NCBI GenBank assembly: GCA_014650015.1
Contig: BMUD01000016.1
Location: 116,829 to 180,828, forward strand
DNA length: 64,000 nt
Source: Streptomyces griseoloalbus
GTDB lineage: Bacteria > Actinomycetota > Actinomycetes > Streptomycetales > Streptomycetaceae
Direction: 5' to 3'
The position numbers were made by a program, and so were the translations under genes. Positions 27,304-36,090 of the stretch are shown in pieces. Each line of letters opens with the position of its first letter. Positions within the stretch are counted from its first letter, which is position 1. The notes under the pieces were generated by a model. It did not search any database. It was not told the origin of the DNA and saw only the letters and a program-made list of their open reading frames with translations.

Positions 27304-28380
27304 TCACCCCGTGCGCAGGGCCACGAAGTCGCAGAGCGCGTCGAGGGTGCGGCGCGCCGGCAGCGGCGGCAGGGCGCCGAGCGCCGCCCGCGCCCGTGCC
27401 AGCCGCTGGTGCATCAGCGTCTGCGCGCGGACCGTGGCCCGGGAGACGGCGAAGAGGTCGAGGGCACGACGGTGCCAGCCCGCCCCCGCCGCGGGCCCGG
27501 CCGCCAGCAGCTCACGCAGCTCCGCGTCGCACGCGTCCGTGCCCTCCCGGGCGAGCAGCACGGGCAGGCTGGGCACCCCGACGAGCAGGTCCCTGCCCTG
27601 TTCCTTGCCGCTGGACGCCTCGGGGGAGAGCAGGTCGAGCAGATCGTCGGCGATCTGGAAGGCGATACCGAGCTGTTCGCCGTACTCGACGAGGGAGTCC
27701 GCGACCGCCCGGGACGCCCGGGACTGCCAGGCGCCGACCCCCAGTGACATGGCCAGCAGCGCGGCGGTCTTGCCGGCGGTGACCCGGAAGTAGTGGGCGA
27801 GGTCGTCCTCACCCGGCCCGGGTCCGATGAGTTCGCGCAGCTGGCCCGCCACGATGCGGTTCGCGGTGCGGGCGTTGAGGGCGAGCGCCTCCGGCACCAG
27901 ATCGGCGGACAGCCGGGCGGCCCTGGCCAGCAGCCAGTTCCCGCCCCGGGCGGCCATCCGGTTGCCCCACACGGCGTTGGCGGTGGGGGCACCGTGACGG
28001 GTCGCGGCACGGTCCACCACGTCGTCGTGGTAGAGCGAGGCCAGGTGGACGAGCTCGGCGACGACGGCCGCCCGGGCCACGCCCTCACTGCCGGGATCCC
28101 CGAACTCCGCCGCGAGCAGCACCAGAAGGGGCCGCATCCGTTTGCCTCCGGTGGCCGCCAGATGCCCGGTGAGTGCCCCCACCCGGTGATCGGACGCGTC
28201 ACGCGTGCACGCGCGCAGCAGGCGCTCCGCATCGGCCAGCGCCCGGCCCAACCGTTCCTGGAAACCGGGCGCGTCCGGACCCAGCCGGCTCAGCAGCGCG
28301 GCGGCGTACGGTCGGTCGCCGTCCGGCGCGGCGGCGGCCGGGGCCTCGTACAGCTGCTCTGCCAGCTGCTCTGCGGTCAC
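27304..28380 (-). CDS. Polyprenyl diphosphate synthase (trans-isoprenyl synthase)
   Basis: A 358-residue trans-isoprenyl diphosphate synthase. The first aspartate-rich motif is in LYHDDVVDRAATRHG, the second in FQIADDLLDLL, and GGKRMRPLLVLL and GRDLLVGVPSLPVLLA are further family hallmarks. The start is taken as GTG 28380; the longer frame upstream lacks homology. The residues before the first DDxxD motif were not used to predict product length; homologues near quinone genes make long-chain diphosphates. It is divergent from the MMPL/UbiB-like pair, which may link all three to isoprenoid quinone or lipid metabolism. Whether it belongs to the peptide cluster is open. Confidence 0.92.
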   Translation of the reverse strand: MTAEQLAEQLYEAPAAAAPDGDRPYAAALLSRLGPDAPGFQERLGRALADAERLLRACTRDASDHRVGALTGHLAATGGKRMRPLLVLLAAEFGDPGSEGVARAAVVAELVHLASLYHDDVVDRAATRHGAPTANAVWGNRMAARGGNWLLARAARLSADLVPEALALNARTANRIVAGQLRELIGPGPGEDDLAHYFRVTAGKTAALLAMSLGVGAWQSRASRAVADSLVEYGEQLGIAFQIADDLLDLLSPEASSGKEQGRDLLVGVPSLPVLLAREGTDACDAELRELLAAGPAAGAGWHRRALDLFAVSRATVRAQTLMHQRLARARAALGALPPLPARRTLDALCDFVALRTG

Positions 28381-28718
28381 GAGGAACTCATCCTGTCGGG
28401 GCGGCCTGCGGGAGCGGAACCACGGTCGAACACGCTCCGCTGTTTCCGGCCGCAACGATTGCAGTCCACCCCAAGGCCGACAACGGGCCTGGCATGAAGG
28501 TGTCATGACGCCCACCGGGCCGCGCGCACCCGACCCCGGCGCGGGAGCGGCCCGGAAAAGGAGAAACGGCGAAACGGACGGCGAAACGGAATGCCGTCGG
28601 AATTCCGTCCCGGTGCCCGGCAGCTTGATGCCAGCTTTCGGCCACGGACCGACGACGGGGAACGCGCGCGGACGACAATCGGTGCGCCCTTGCACCCCCT
28701 GAGAAGGAGCCTCCCCCC
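28381..28718. promoter_or_regulatory. Divergent promoter region with an inverted repeat
   Basis: This 338-bp spacer separates the divergent polyprenyl synthase and MMPL genes. It contains an inverted repeat ACGGAAT-N9-ATTCCGT (28586-28608) preceded by direct repeats of GGCGAAACGG, a plausible regulator site. The ribosome binding site AGAAGGAG stands before the MMPL start. No clear promoter hexamers were assigned. Confidence 0.4.
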
Positions 28719-30872
28719 ATGTTCGGACGGGTCGGACGGTCCGCCGTCAAACACCCCTGGCTGACCATACTGGCGTGGGTGATCGCGGCGGTGGGCGTGG
28801 CGTCCCTGGCGCCGCCCCTCGAACCGGTCAGCGACCAGGCCGAATTCCTGCCGTCCCACTACGAGTCGGTGCAGGCCGGGGAACTCCAGAAAAAGGCATT
28901 CCCGCAACAGGAACAGCCCGCGTCCGTCATCGTCTTCCGCCGCGACGACAACGGCCGGCTCACCGACACCGACCTCGCGGACGTGAAGAAGGTCGCCGCC
29001 GGGCTGGAGAAGGCGGACCTGGAGAAGATCAGCGCCGTCGAGACGGGCCCGCAGGCCGTGTCCGCCAACGGCGAGATCGCTCTGGCGAGCATCCTCGCGA
29101 CGACCGAGAACCCCTACGACGAGACCCTGATCGAGTCGGTCGGCGAGATGCGCGAGCAGGCGGTGCCCCTCCTGAAGGGCACCGACCTGCACATGGGGAT
29201 CACCGGCTCGGCGGCGACGGCGCTGGACACCAAGGAGTCCTCCGGCGACACCGACGCCATGATCATGATGGCGACGCTGGTCCTGCTCATCGTGCTGCTG
29301 GCCGCCATCTTCCGCAGCCCGCTCATCGCCATCCTGCCGGTCCTCGTGATCGCCCTCGTCTTCGTGCTCGCCACCGGCATGATCTCCATCGCCTCCGAAG
29401 CCGGCGGATTCCAGGCGGACGCCTCGATCGGCTCGATCCTGATCGTGGTGCTCTTCGGCGTCGGCACGGACTACCTCCTCTTCCTCCTCTTCCGCTACCG
29501 GGAGTTGCTGCGCAACGGCCAGGCGCCCAAGGAGGCCATGACCGAGGCCGTCACCCGGGTCGGGGAGACCATCGCCTCCGCCGCCGGTGCCGTCATCGTC
29601 GCCTTCCTCGCCCTGCTGCTGTCCAGCCTCGGCATGCTCAAGGCCCTCGGCCCGGCGCTGGCCATCTCCGTCGGCGTCACGCTGATCGCCTCGCTGACCC
29701 TCGTACCGGCGGTCTTCTCCCTGCTGGGCACCAAGGCATTCTGGCCGTCCAAGGCGTGGCGCAAGGAACCCAAGCACACACTCGCGGCCCGGACCGGCTC
29801 GCTCACCGCACGCCGTCCCGGCCTCGTCGCCGCCGTCTCCGGCGGCCTGCTCGCCGTGCTCGCGACCGGCGTCTTCAGCTTCAACACCGTCTTCGACAGC
29901 AGCAGTTCACTGCCGAAGGACCTGGAGTCGGTCCAGGCGGCCAAGGAACTGGAGCGCGGCTTCGCGGCCGGCCAGACCGACCCGACCTGGGTGTTCCTGG
30001 AGGCGAAGGACGGCGGCAAGCTGGACCAGGGCCAGATCGACGCCTACGGCGAGAAGCTGACCGCCGCCGACTTCGGACGCGTGACGCCCCCGGTCCTCGC
30101 CCCCAAGGGCGACATCGCCAAGTTCGGTGTGGTGCTGACGCACAAGCCGGACAGCGACCGGGCCGTCGAACTGCTCGCCGGGCCGCTGCGCGACGCGGCC
30201 CACGACGCGGCACCCGACGGCACCCGCGCCCTCGTCGGCGGCACCTCCGCCGTGCTCGCCGACATCCAGCACGCCACCAACCGCGACTACTCCGTGGTCT
30301 TCCCGGCCGCCGGACTGGCCATCATGGTGATCCTCGGCCTGCTGCTGCGCAGCGTCGTCGCGCCCCTGTACCTCATGGTCGCGGTCGGACTGGGCTTCGC
30401 CGCGACCCTGGGCGCCACCGTGTGGGTCTTCCAGAACCTCGCCGGCGAGGCGGGCCTGCCCTTCACCCTGCCGGTGATCGTCTACCTGTTCGTCGTCGCC
30501 ATCGGCACCGACTACAACATCCTTATGGTGGCGCGGCTGCGGGAGGAGGTCGGACGCGGCAGCACCCCGGCGCAGGCCGTCCGCCAGGCGATCACCCACT
30601 CCACGTCCACCATCGGCACCGCGGCCGTCATCCTCGCCGGCACCTTCGGCGTCCTGCTGCTGGCCCAGAACTCCATGCTCCGGCAGATGGGCTTCGCCGT
30701 GGCCTTCGGCATCCTGCTCACCGCCTTCGCGATGGCCGTGCTGCTGGTGCCCGCGGTGACCACCCTGCTCGGCCACCGCACGTGGTGGCCCGGACACGTC
30801 CGTCCCGAACCGGCGCCACAGGCCGGCCCGGAGCCCGCGGCCGGGGAACCCGTCGGCGCGCACCGTACGTGA
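28719..30872 (+). CDS. MMPL-family (RND superfamily) membrane transporter
   Basis: A 717-residue transporter of the actinobacterial MMPL family. The N-terminal helix (WLTILAWVIAAVGVASLAPP) is followed by a large extracellular loop and five clustered helices (for example MMATLVLLIVLLAAIF and SIGSILIVVLFGVGTDYLLF). The arrangement repeats in the second half (IGTDYNILMVARLREEVGRG and a final AMAVLLVPAVTTLLG). The acidic GTDY motifs in both halves match the proton relay of the family. Homologues export lipids or hydrophobic natural products. The downstream UbiB-like gene starts inside its stop (GTGA), so both act together or in one pathway. It could be a second exporter for the lipopeptide, but context does not decide. 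Confidence 0.9.
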   Translation: MFGRVGRSAVKHPWLTILAWVIAAVGVASLAPPLEPVSDQAEFLPSHYESVQAGELQKKAFPQQEQPASVIVFRRDDNGRLTDTDLADVKKVAAGLEKADLEKISAVETGPQAVSANGEIALASILATTENPYDETLIESVGEMREQAVPLLKGTDLHMGITGSAATALDTKESSGDTDAMIMMATLVLLIVLLAAIFRSPLIAILPVLVIALVFVLATGMISIASEAGGFQADASIGSILIVVLFGVGTDYLLFLLFRYRELLRNGQAPKEAMTEAVTRVGETIASAAGAVIVAFLALLLSSLGMLKALGPALAISVGVTLIASLTLVPAVFSLLGTKAFWPSKAWRKEPKHTLAARTGSLTARRPGLVAAVSGGLLAVLATGVFSFNTVFDSSSSLPKDLESVQAAKELERGFAAGQTDPTWVFLEAKDGGKLDQGQIDAYGEKLTAADFGRVTPPVLAPKGDIAKFGVVLTHKPDSDRAVELLAGPLRDAAHDAAPDGTRALVGGTSAVLADIQHATNRDYSVVFPAAGLAIMVILGLLLRSVVAPLYLMVAVGLGFAATLGATVWVFQNLAGEAGLPFTLPVIVYLFVVAIGTDYNILMVARLREEVGRGSTPAQAVRQAITHSTSTIGTAAVILAGTFGVLLLAQNSMLRQMGFAVAFGILLTAFAMAVLLVPAVTTLLGHRTWWPGHVRPEPAPQAGPEPAAGEPVGAHRT

Positions 30873-32854
30873 GCAGCTATCTCCTGATCGCCGGGGCCAC
30901 CGCTCTGCTCGGCCCCATGATCATGGCCGTACTGGCCCGCAGAGTGCTCGGACTGCGCATCGGCGCGGTCCGGGCACTGCTCACGGGCGTCGCCGGACTG
31001 CTGGCCGCGGGCGTGGTCGGCACGCCGATGGGCCCGCAGGCGAGCCGCACCCCGCTGGTGACCGTGCAACTGGGCGCGGCCCTGCTCGGCGCGATGCTCT
31101 TCCTCGTGCTCTCCGAGGCGGCGGTCACCGGCGGCTCCGTGCGCGGAATGGTGCGCTGGCCCGGCGCCGTGCGCCGCAGGCTGGCGCGCAGCCGCCGCTA
31201 CACCCAGCTCAGCAGGATCGCCGTACGGCACGGACTGCGCCGCTTCCTGACCGGCCGGTCCCGGCGCGGCACCGCGAGCCCCCAGGACCAGGCCGCCCTG
31301 GCCAGATCCCTGCGACTGGCGCTCGAGGAGGCGGGAGCCACCTTCGTCAAGCTCGGCCAGGTGCTCTCGTCCCGCTACGACCTGCTGCCCGACGTGTTCG
31401 TCGACGAACTGAGCTCGCTCCAGCACGAGGTCGCCCCCGAACCGTGGCCCGACATCGAACGCGTCCTGGCCGAGGAGCTGAAGGCCCCGCCGGAGAAGGT
31501 GTTCGCGGAGTTCGCGCGCGAACCGCTCGCGGCCGGTTCCATGGCCCAGGTGCACCGGGCGCGGCTGCGGGACGGCCGCGCGGTGGCCGTCAAGGTGCAG
31601 CGGCCGGGGGCCCGGCAGGTGCTCGAACGCGACCTCGACATCCTCTTCCGGATCAGCGACATCCTGGAGCGGAGCACCACCTGGGGCAGGACGGTCGGCT
31701 CCCGCGAACTGGTGCAGGGGTTCGCCGACTCCCTCCACGAGGAACTGGACTTCCGCACCGAGGCCCGTAACACCGCGGCCGTCGCCGCGAACACCGCCCT
31801 CGCCGACGCCGACGCACCCCACGACGAGGACGCGCCGTCCGGCGCCGCCCCGCGGGTCCTGCTGCCCGAGGTCCACCAGGAGTTGAGCACCGAACGGGTC
31901 CTGGTCGTCGAATGGCTCGACGGCGTCACCCTGAACCGCGCCGACGCCGTCATCGAGGCACAGGGCCTGGACCGCGAACGGCTCGCCCGTGACCTGTTCG
32001 GCTGTCTGCTGGGCCAGATCATGATCGGCGGCGTCTTCCACGCCGACCCGCACTCCGGGAACGTCCTGGTCCTGAGCGACGGACGGCTCGGGCTCGTGGA
32101 CTTCGGCTCGGTCGGCCGGATCGACCGGATGCTGCGCTCCAGTCTGCGCGAGCTGCTCATGGCGATCGACCGCAACGATCCGCAGGCCCTGTCCGACGCC
32201 CTCCTGGACCTGGTGGAGCGCCCCGACGAGATCGACGAGGAGCGGTTCACCCGCGCCCTGGGCCGGTACACGGCCCGTCACCTCGCCTCCGCGGGCCCCC
32301 CGGGCCGTGAGATGTTCAGCGACCTGTTCCTGCTCGTGGCGCAGTACGGTCTCACCGTGCCGCCCGAAGTGGCCGCGGCCTTCCGCGCGCTGGCCACCGT
32401 GGAGGGCGCGCTGGGCCGGCTCGTGCCGGGGTTCGACCTCGTCGAGGAGGCACGTGCCTTCGCCTCCACCGAACTGGCCCGCAGACTCACCCCGACGCAG
32501 CTGAGCCGCTCCCTGGCCGAGGAGACCGCCGCCGTGCTGCCGATGCTGCTCCGGCTGCCGCGCCGGGCCGAGCGCATCAGCAGCGCGCTGGAACAGGGCA
32601 GGCTCAACATCAACGTACGGCTGCTCGCGGACGAACGGGACCGGCGCTTCATCCGGGGCATCGTCCGTGACGTGCTGCTCACCTTCCTCGGCGGACTGAC
32701 CGGCGTCCTGGGCATGCTGCTGCTGTCCACCCGGGGCGGCCCGCGGGTCGCCGGCTCGCTGCGGCTGTTCGACGTCTTCGGCTACAACATGCTGCTGATC
32801 AGCTCGGTCCTGGTACTGCGGGTCCTCTTCACCCTCACCAAACCGAGCCGCTGA
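30869..32854 (+). CDS. UbiB/AarF (ABC1) family atypical kinase with membrane anchors
   Basis: A 661-residue protein of the ABC1/UbiB family. It begins with three hydrophobic segments (residues about 1-90). The hallmark KxGQ motif (FVKLGQVLSSRYDLLPDVF) stands near residue 160, followed by the Ala-rich loop (EPLAAGSMAQVHRARL), the VAVKVQRPG strand, HADPHSGNVL and the metal motif VDFGSVG. Two more hydrophobic segments lie at the C-terminus. Family members are ATPases that promote isoprenoid quinone synthesis or lipid handling. Translational coupling to MMPL and the divergent polyprenyl synthase suggest an isoprenoid-lipid connection. Confidence 0.92.
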   Translation: MSSYLLIAGATALLGPMIMAVLARRVLGLRIGAVRALLTGVAGLLAAGVVGTPMGPQASRTPLVTVQLGAALLGAMLFLVLSEAAVTGGSVRGMVRWPGAVRRRLARSRRYTQLSRIAVRHGLRRFLTGRSRRGTASPQDQAALARSLRLALEEAGATFVKLGQVLSSRYDLLPDVFVDELSSLQHEVAPEPWPDIERVLAEELKAPPEKVFAEFAREPLAAGSMAQVHRARLRDGRAVAVKVQRPGARQVLERDLDILFRISDILERSTTWGRTVGSRELVQGFADSLHEELDFRTEARNTAAVAANTALADADAPHDEDAPSGAAPRVLLPEVHQELSTERVLVVEWLDGVTLNRADAVIEAQGLDRERLARDLFGCLLGQIMIGGVFHADPHSGNVLVLSDGRLGLVDFGSVGRIDRMLRSSLRELLMAIDRNDPQALSDALLDLVERPDEIDEERFTRALGRYTARHLASAGPPGREMFSDLFLLVAQYGLTVPPEVAAAFRALATVEGALGRLVPGFDLVEEARAFASTELARRLTPTQLSRSLAEETAAVLPMLLRLPRRAERISSALEQGRLNINVRLLADERDRRFIRGIVRDVLLTFLGGLTGVLGMLLLSTRGGPRVAGSLRLFDVFGYNMLLISSVLVLRVLFTLTKPSR

Positions 32855-33216
32855 CCGGACCCGAACGGCCCGGATGAGGGGAGAACCGCCTCGTCCCGCC
32901 CCGGCCGCTCAGCAGATGCCCGGGTTTCCGTGGCGGGACCGGGCCGCCGGGGCGGCAGCCGGGTGCGGGTGGGGCAGCGTCCGGCGGATGTCCGGCGCGG
33001 CGCTGCGTCGTTCGGACGCTGCCCAGGTCCTCGCGGCGGGTCCGCCCTCGGCCCGGTGGCCGCGAGTGGGGTTGGCCGGGGCCGGAGTTCCGGGACCGCG
33101 CCGAAATGTTCGGGCGGTGGCCGGACGTCCGCGGCGGGTCCGTCGCCGGCCGGCGGCGGGGCGTGAGGGAACCTCCGGCGGAACTCCGTGGCGGCGATGC
33201 GCCGTTCAGGCGGCGG
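32855..33216. other. Spacer without recognisable gene
   Basis: A 362-bp GC-rich convergent spacer between the UbiB-like gene and the IclR gene. Short GC-driven open frames run through it with arginine/proline-rich nonsense content. I see no convincing terminator stem or RNA gene. Confidence 0.5.
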
Positions 33217-34062
33217 TCACCCGGCATCCATGGCCGCCCGGCCCCGCACGGCCGGCCTTGTGGACGGCACCGCGTGGGCGTGGCGCAGTGCGTCGGTCAG
33301 CGCGGCGGCCGAGTCGAACACGGTCGCGCCCAGCCACCGGCTCGGGACCGCGTCCATCCGGCCCGGCGGTCCCGACACCGACAGCGCGGCGACCACCCGG
33401 TCGCCCCCGGCCCGCACCGGCACGGCGTACGCGATGTCGCCGGGCAGCATGACGTCCGACCCGCGGGCCCAGCCGCGGCGGCGCACCTGGGCGAGATGGG
33501 CCGCGGTGAACCGGGCCCCGCGCAGCCCCTCGTGGATCTCCTCCGGCTCCTGCCAGGCCAGCAGCACCAGCGCGACCGGACCCGCGGTCGAGGGCCGGGA
33601 CATGCCGACCGGCACCCGCTCCGCCCCGTCGGGCCCGAGGGCACCCCGCGCGCAGGTCGCCACACAGGTCTGCGTCCGGCCGCGGCGCCGCAGGACCCGG
33701 GCGTCCAGTCCCGTGCGGGCGTGCAGATCCTCCAGCACCGGGCCCGACGCCTGGGCCAGCCGGTCGTAGCGCGCCTCGACGGACATGCTGCCGAGCCGCG
33801 GACCGAGCGCGAACCGTCCGTGGAAGTCCCGGGTCAGCAGCCCGAGCCGTTCCAGCGCCACCGCGATCCGGTGCACGGTCGGCCGGGACAGACCGCTGCG
33901 GGCGACCAGTTCGCTCAGCGGCGCCGGCGCCTGCTCCACGATCTCCAGCAGGACGGACGCCTTGTCGAGCACACCGATGCCGCTGATCCACTCCCGGGGC
34001 GCGGTGGCCGTCGCCGGGCCGGCCGCCGTGAGGGGCCGCGTGCCGTCGGGAACGGGTGCCAT
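33217..34062 (-). CDS. IclR-family transcriptional regulator
   Basis: A 281-residue regulator. The N-terminal winged helix-turn-helix is plain (VLDKASVLLEIVEQAPAPLSELVARSGLSRPTVHRIAVALERLGLL), followed by the IclR effector-binding domain (ARYDRLAQASGPVLEDLHARTGL through VSGPPGRM). ATG 34062 is used; GTG 34086 in the same frame is an alternative and neither has a strong ribosome site. It follows the transacylase gene on the same strand with a short gap, so the two are probably co-transcribed. It may respond to a small acid and control the transacylase or neighbouring genes. Confidence 0.88.
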   Translation of the reverse strand: MAPVPDGTRPLTAAGPATATAPREWISGIGVLDKASVLLEIVEQAPAPLSELVARSGLSRPTVHRIAVALERLGLLTRDFHGRFALGPRLGSMSVEARYDRLAQASGPVLEDLHARTGLDARVLRRRGRTQTCVATCARGALGPDGAERVPVGMSRPSTAGPVALVLLAWQEPEEIHEGLRGARFTAAHLAQVRRRGWARGSDVMLPGDIAYAVPVRAGGDRVVAALSVSGPPGRMDAVPSRWLGATVFDSAAALTDALRHAHAVPSTRPAVRGRAAMDAG

Positions 34063-34097
34063 GGTGTCCGAATCTCTTGTGCTCACGTGGTTCGTCG

Positions 34098-35024
34098 TCA
34101 GTCCAGGGCGGCGGGGCCGTCCACGGACACCACCTCGACGCCCGGGTCGATACGGCGGATCAGCCCCGCCAGGGTGCGCCCCGGCCCGAGTTCGACCAGC
34201 CGGCCGCAACCGAGGGGGCCGGTGAGCGTTCGTACGCTCTCCTCCCACAGCACCGGCGAGGTGAGCTGGCGGGTGCCGAGCTCCGTCCAGCCGCCGCCGT
34301 CACCGTCGTACGGCCGTGCGTCCACGTTGGCCACCACCGGCAGATGCCGGGGTGCCGACGCCGTGTCCTTCAGGGCGGCGGCGAGGGCCTCGGCGGCGGG
34401 AGCCATGTACGGGCTGTGGAAGGCGCCGCCGACCTGCAGCCGGATGAACTTGGCGCCGATCGAGGAGGCCCGTTCCGCGACCCGTCCGACCCCCTCGGGG
34501 GACCCCGAGACCACGGTCTGCCCGGGGGCGTTGACGTTGGCGACCCACACGTCCGCGCCCTCTTCCCGTACGCCGCCCACCAGTTGCTCCACGCTGTCCA
34601 CCGGGGCCGCGACCAGGACACCCATGGTGCCCTCGCGCGCACCGGAGGCCTCCCGCATGGCCCGGCCGCGCGCGGCGACGAGGGCCGCCGCCGCGGACAG
34701 GGTGTACGCCCCGGCCGCGGTGAGGGCGGCGTACTCACCCAGGCTGTGTCCCGCGCAGGCGACCACGGGTCCGTCGAACGCCCCGCGGCGCACCGCCTCG
34801 GCATGGGCGATCATCGCGACGGAGAACACCGACACCTGGGCCAGATCGGTGCGCCGCAGCTGTTCCGTCGTCGCGTGGAGCAGCAGGTCGGCGATGTCCT
34901 CCCCGGTGGCCTCGGAGATCTCCGCCGTGATCGACCACGACGGTGTGTCCCGCCACGGCGCGCCCATTGCCTGACGCTGCGTTCCCTGACCGGGAAACAC
35001 CAGACCGATCGGCCGCCCACCCAT
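34098..35024 (-). CDS. Malonyl-CoA:ACP transacylase (stand-alone AT, FabD-like)
   Basis: A 308-residue acyltransferase. The N-terminus has the family pattern LVFPGQGTQ, the nucleophile is in GHSLGEYAAL, and the GAFHSPYM segment (Phe-His-Ser) is the usual mark of malonyl specificity. The ATG is preceded on its strand by a GGAAGGTGG ribosome site. Discrete ketosynthases and ACPs need malonyl-ACP, and no other AT is visible in the window, so this gene probably supplies the PKS at 10,686-22,276 from a distance of 12 kb. A second fatty-acid-synthase FabD should exist elsewhere on the chromosome. Confidence 0.92.
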   Translation of the reverse strand: MGGRPIGLVFPGQGTQRQAMGAPWRDTPSWSITAEISEATGEDIADLLLHATTEQLRRTDLAQVSVFSVAMIAHAEAVRRGAFDGPVVACAGHSLGEYAALTAAGAYTLSAAAALVAARGRAMREASGAREGTMGVLVAAPVDSVEQLVGGVREEGADVWVANVNAPGQTVVSGSPEGVGRVAERASSIGAKFIRLQVGGAFHSPYMAPAAEALAAALKDTASAPRHLPVVANVDARPYDGDGGGWTELGTRQLTSPVLWEESVRTLTGPLGCGRLVELGPGRTLAGLIRRIDPGVEVVSVDGPAALD

Positions 35025-35229
35025 GGATCCACCTTCCGCAAGGGACTTCGTCGAGGGCGCGGGGACCCGTGCCGGACCGGCCGGTACGGGTCCCCGCGGA
35101 CCGGTGGCTACGGGGGGAACCTCCGGTGACGGGAGGCATCCCCGAGGACGGTCCCGTTCCCTGGGGACCCATCAAACTGCCCGGGCCACACCGGGGCAAC
35201 GCGCGTTTCAGGAAGCTGCGGCGCCCAGC

Positions 35230-36009
35230 TCACGGGCGGTACGCGCCGCCCTGCGTGGGCGGCAGCAGCCCCAGCTCCGCGGCACGGACCCCCGCCTGGA
35301 AACGGGAGCTGGCGCCGAGCAGCGCCATGATCTCCGCGACGTAGCGCCGGTAGGTCCGCACGGAGACGGTCAGTTCGCGGGCGGCCACCTCGTCGGTGAC
35401 CCCGGCCCGCATGGCGCCCAGTATCTGCCGGACCAGGATCGCCCGGTCACGGTCGCCGAACGCGAGGTGCTCGTCCGGGGGAGCGGAACTGCGCCAGATG
35501 CTCTCGAAGAGCGTGCACAGGGCCTGCAGCACCTCGGGTGCCCTGATGAGGGACGCCCGGCGCTCGGCGGGTGAACCGACCACCACCAGGGCGGTGGCTC
35601 GGTCGGCTATCAGCACCTGCAGCGGCGGCAGCCGGGCCACCCGCACCGTCAGCTGCCGCGGCGGGTCGGGCAACCAGCCGCCCAGCGAGTCCCCGACCAG
35701 ATCCCGGCCGGCCAGCAACCGCGCGGAGACCCGCTCCCGCGCGAAGTGCAGCAGGTCGGCCTCCAGCCGCCCGATCTCCTCCAGTTGGCTGCCCGTGCCC
35801 GGAACCCGGGAGCGCAGGATGTCGATGGTGCTGGTGGCCTGCCCCATCAGCTCCCGTGTGACGCCGATGAGCTGTCCGTGGCCGCCGGGGAGCGCCGTGA
35901 TGAGCTGCTCCCGCCGGCTGCGGTCCCGATGGATGATCATGGTCGACTCGATCAACTCTCTGACCTGCAAGAGAGCATGCTCCAACTCGTCCCCCGATTG
36001 GCCGCACAC
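35230..36009 (-). CDS. LuxR-like cluster regulator (paralogue 2)
   Basis: A 259-residue protein ending in a helix-turn-helix: MRAGVTDEVAARELTVSVRTYRRYVAEIMALLGASSRFQAG. The middle region has a strand pattern (LTVRVARLPPLQVLIADRATALVV) seen in the sensor part of its neighbour. The N-terminus (ALLQVRELIESTMIIHRDRSRR) resembles that of the next gene (TLLQARALIESTVSLHRRR), so the two are tandem duplicates of about 260 residues. It lacks the winged-helix N-terminus present in the 319-residue regulator at 24971. The stretch 35025-35229 upstream of the transacylase holds no gene. Confidence 0.85.
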   Translation of the reverse strand: MCGQSGDELEHALLQVRELIESTMIIHRDRSRREQLITALPGGHGQLIGVTRELMGQATSTIDILRSRVPGTGSQLEEIGRLEADLLHFARERVSARLLAGRDLVGDSLGGWLPDPPRQLTVRVARLPPLQVLIADRATALVVVGSPAERRASLIRAPEVLQALCTLFESIWRSSAPPDEHLAFGDRDRAILVRQILGAMRAGVTDEVAARELTVSVRTYRRYVAEIMALLGASSRFQAGVRAAELGLLPPTQGGAYRP

Positions 36010-36090
36010 CTCGTGCCCCCATTTCTCGCTGGATGTTCCGTTCCTTGAGTCCGTTCCACGACCACGGGCGGCCCCGGCCGCCCGGGCGGG

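Noticed and set aside
25973-27747. Overlapping plus- and minus-strand open frames over the 142-bp array
   Set aside because: They are different frames of the same repeat; the unit length is not a multiple of three, so no repeated protein sequence is conserved.
32855-33216. Small gene in the convergent spacer
   Set aside because: Frames there are arginine/proline/glycine-rich and lack ribosome sites or recognisable content.
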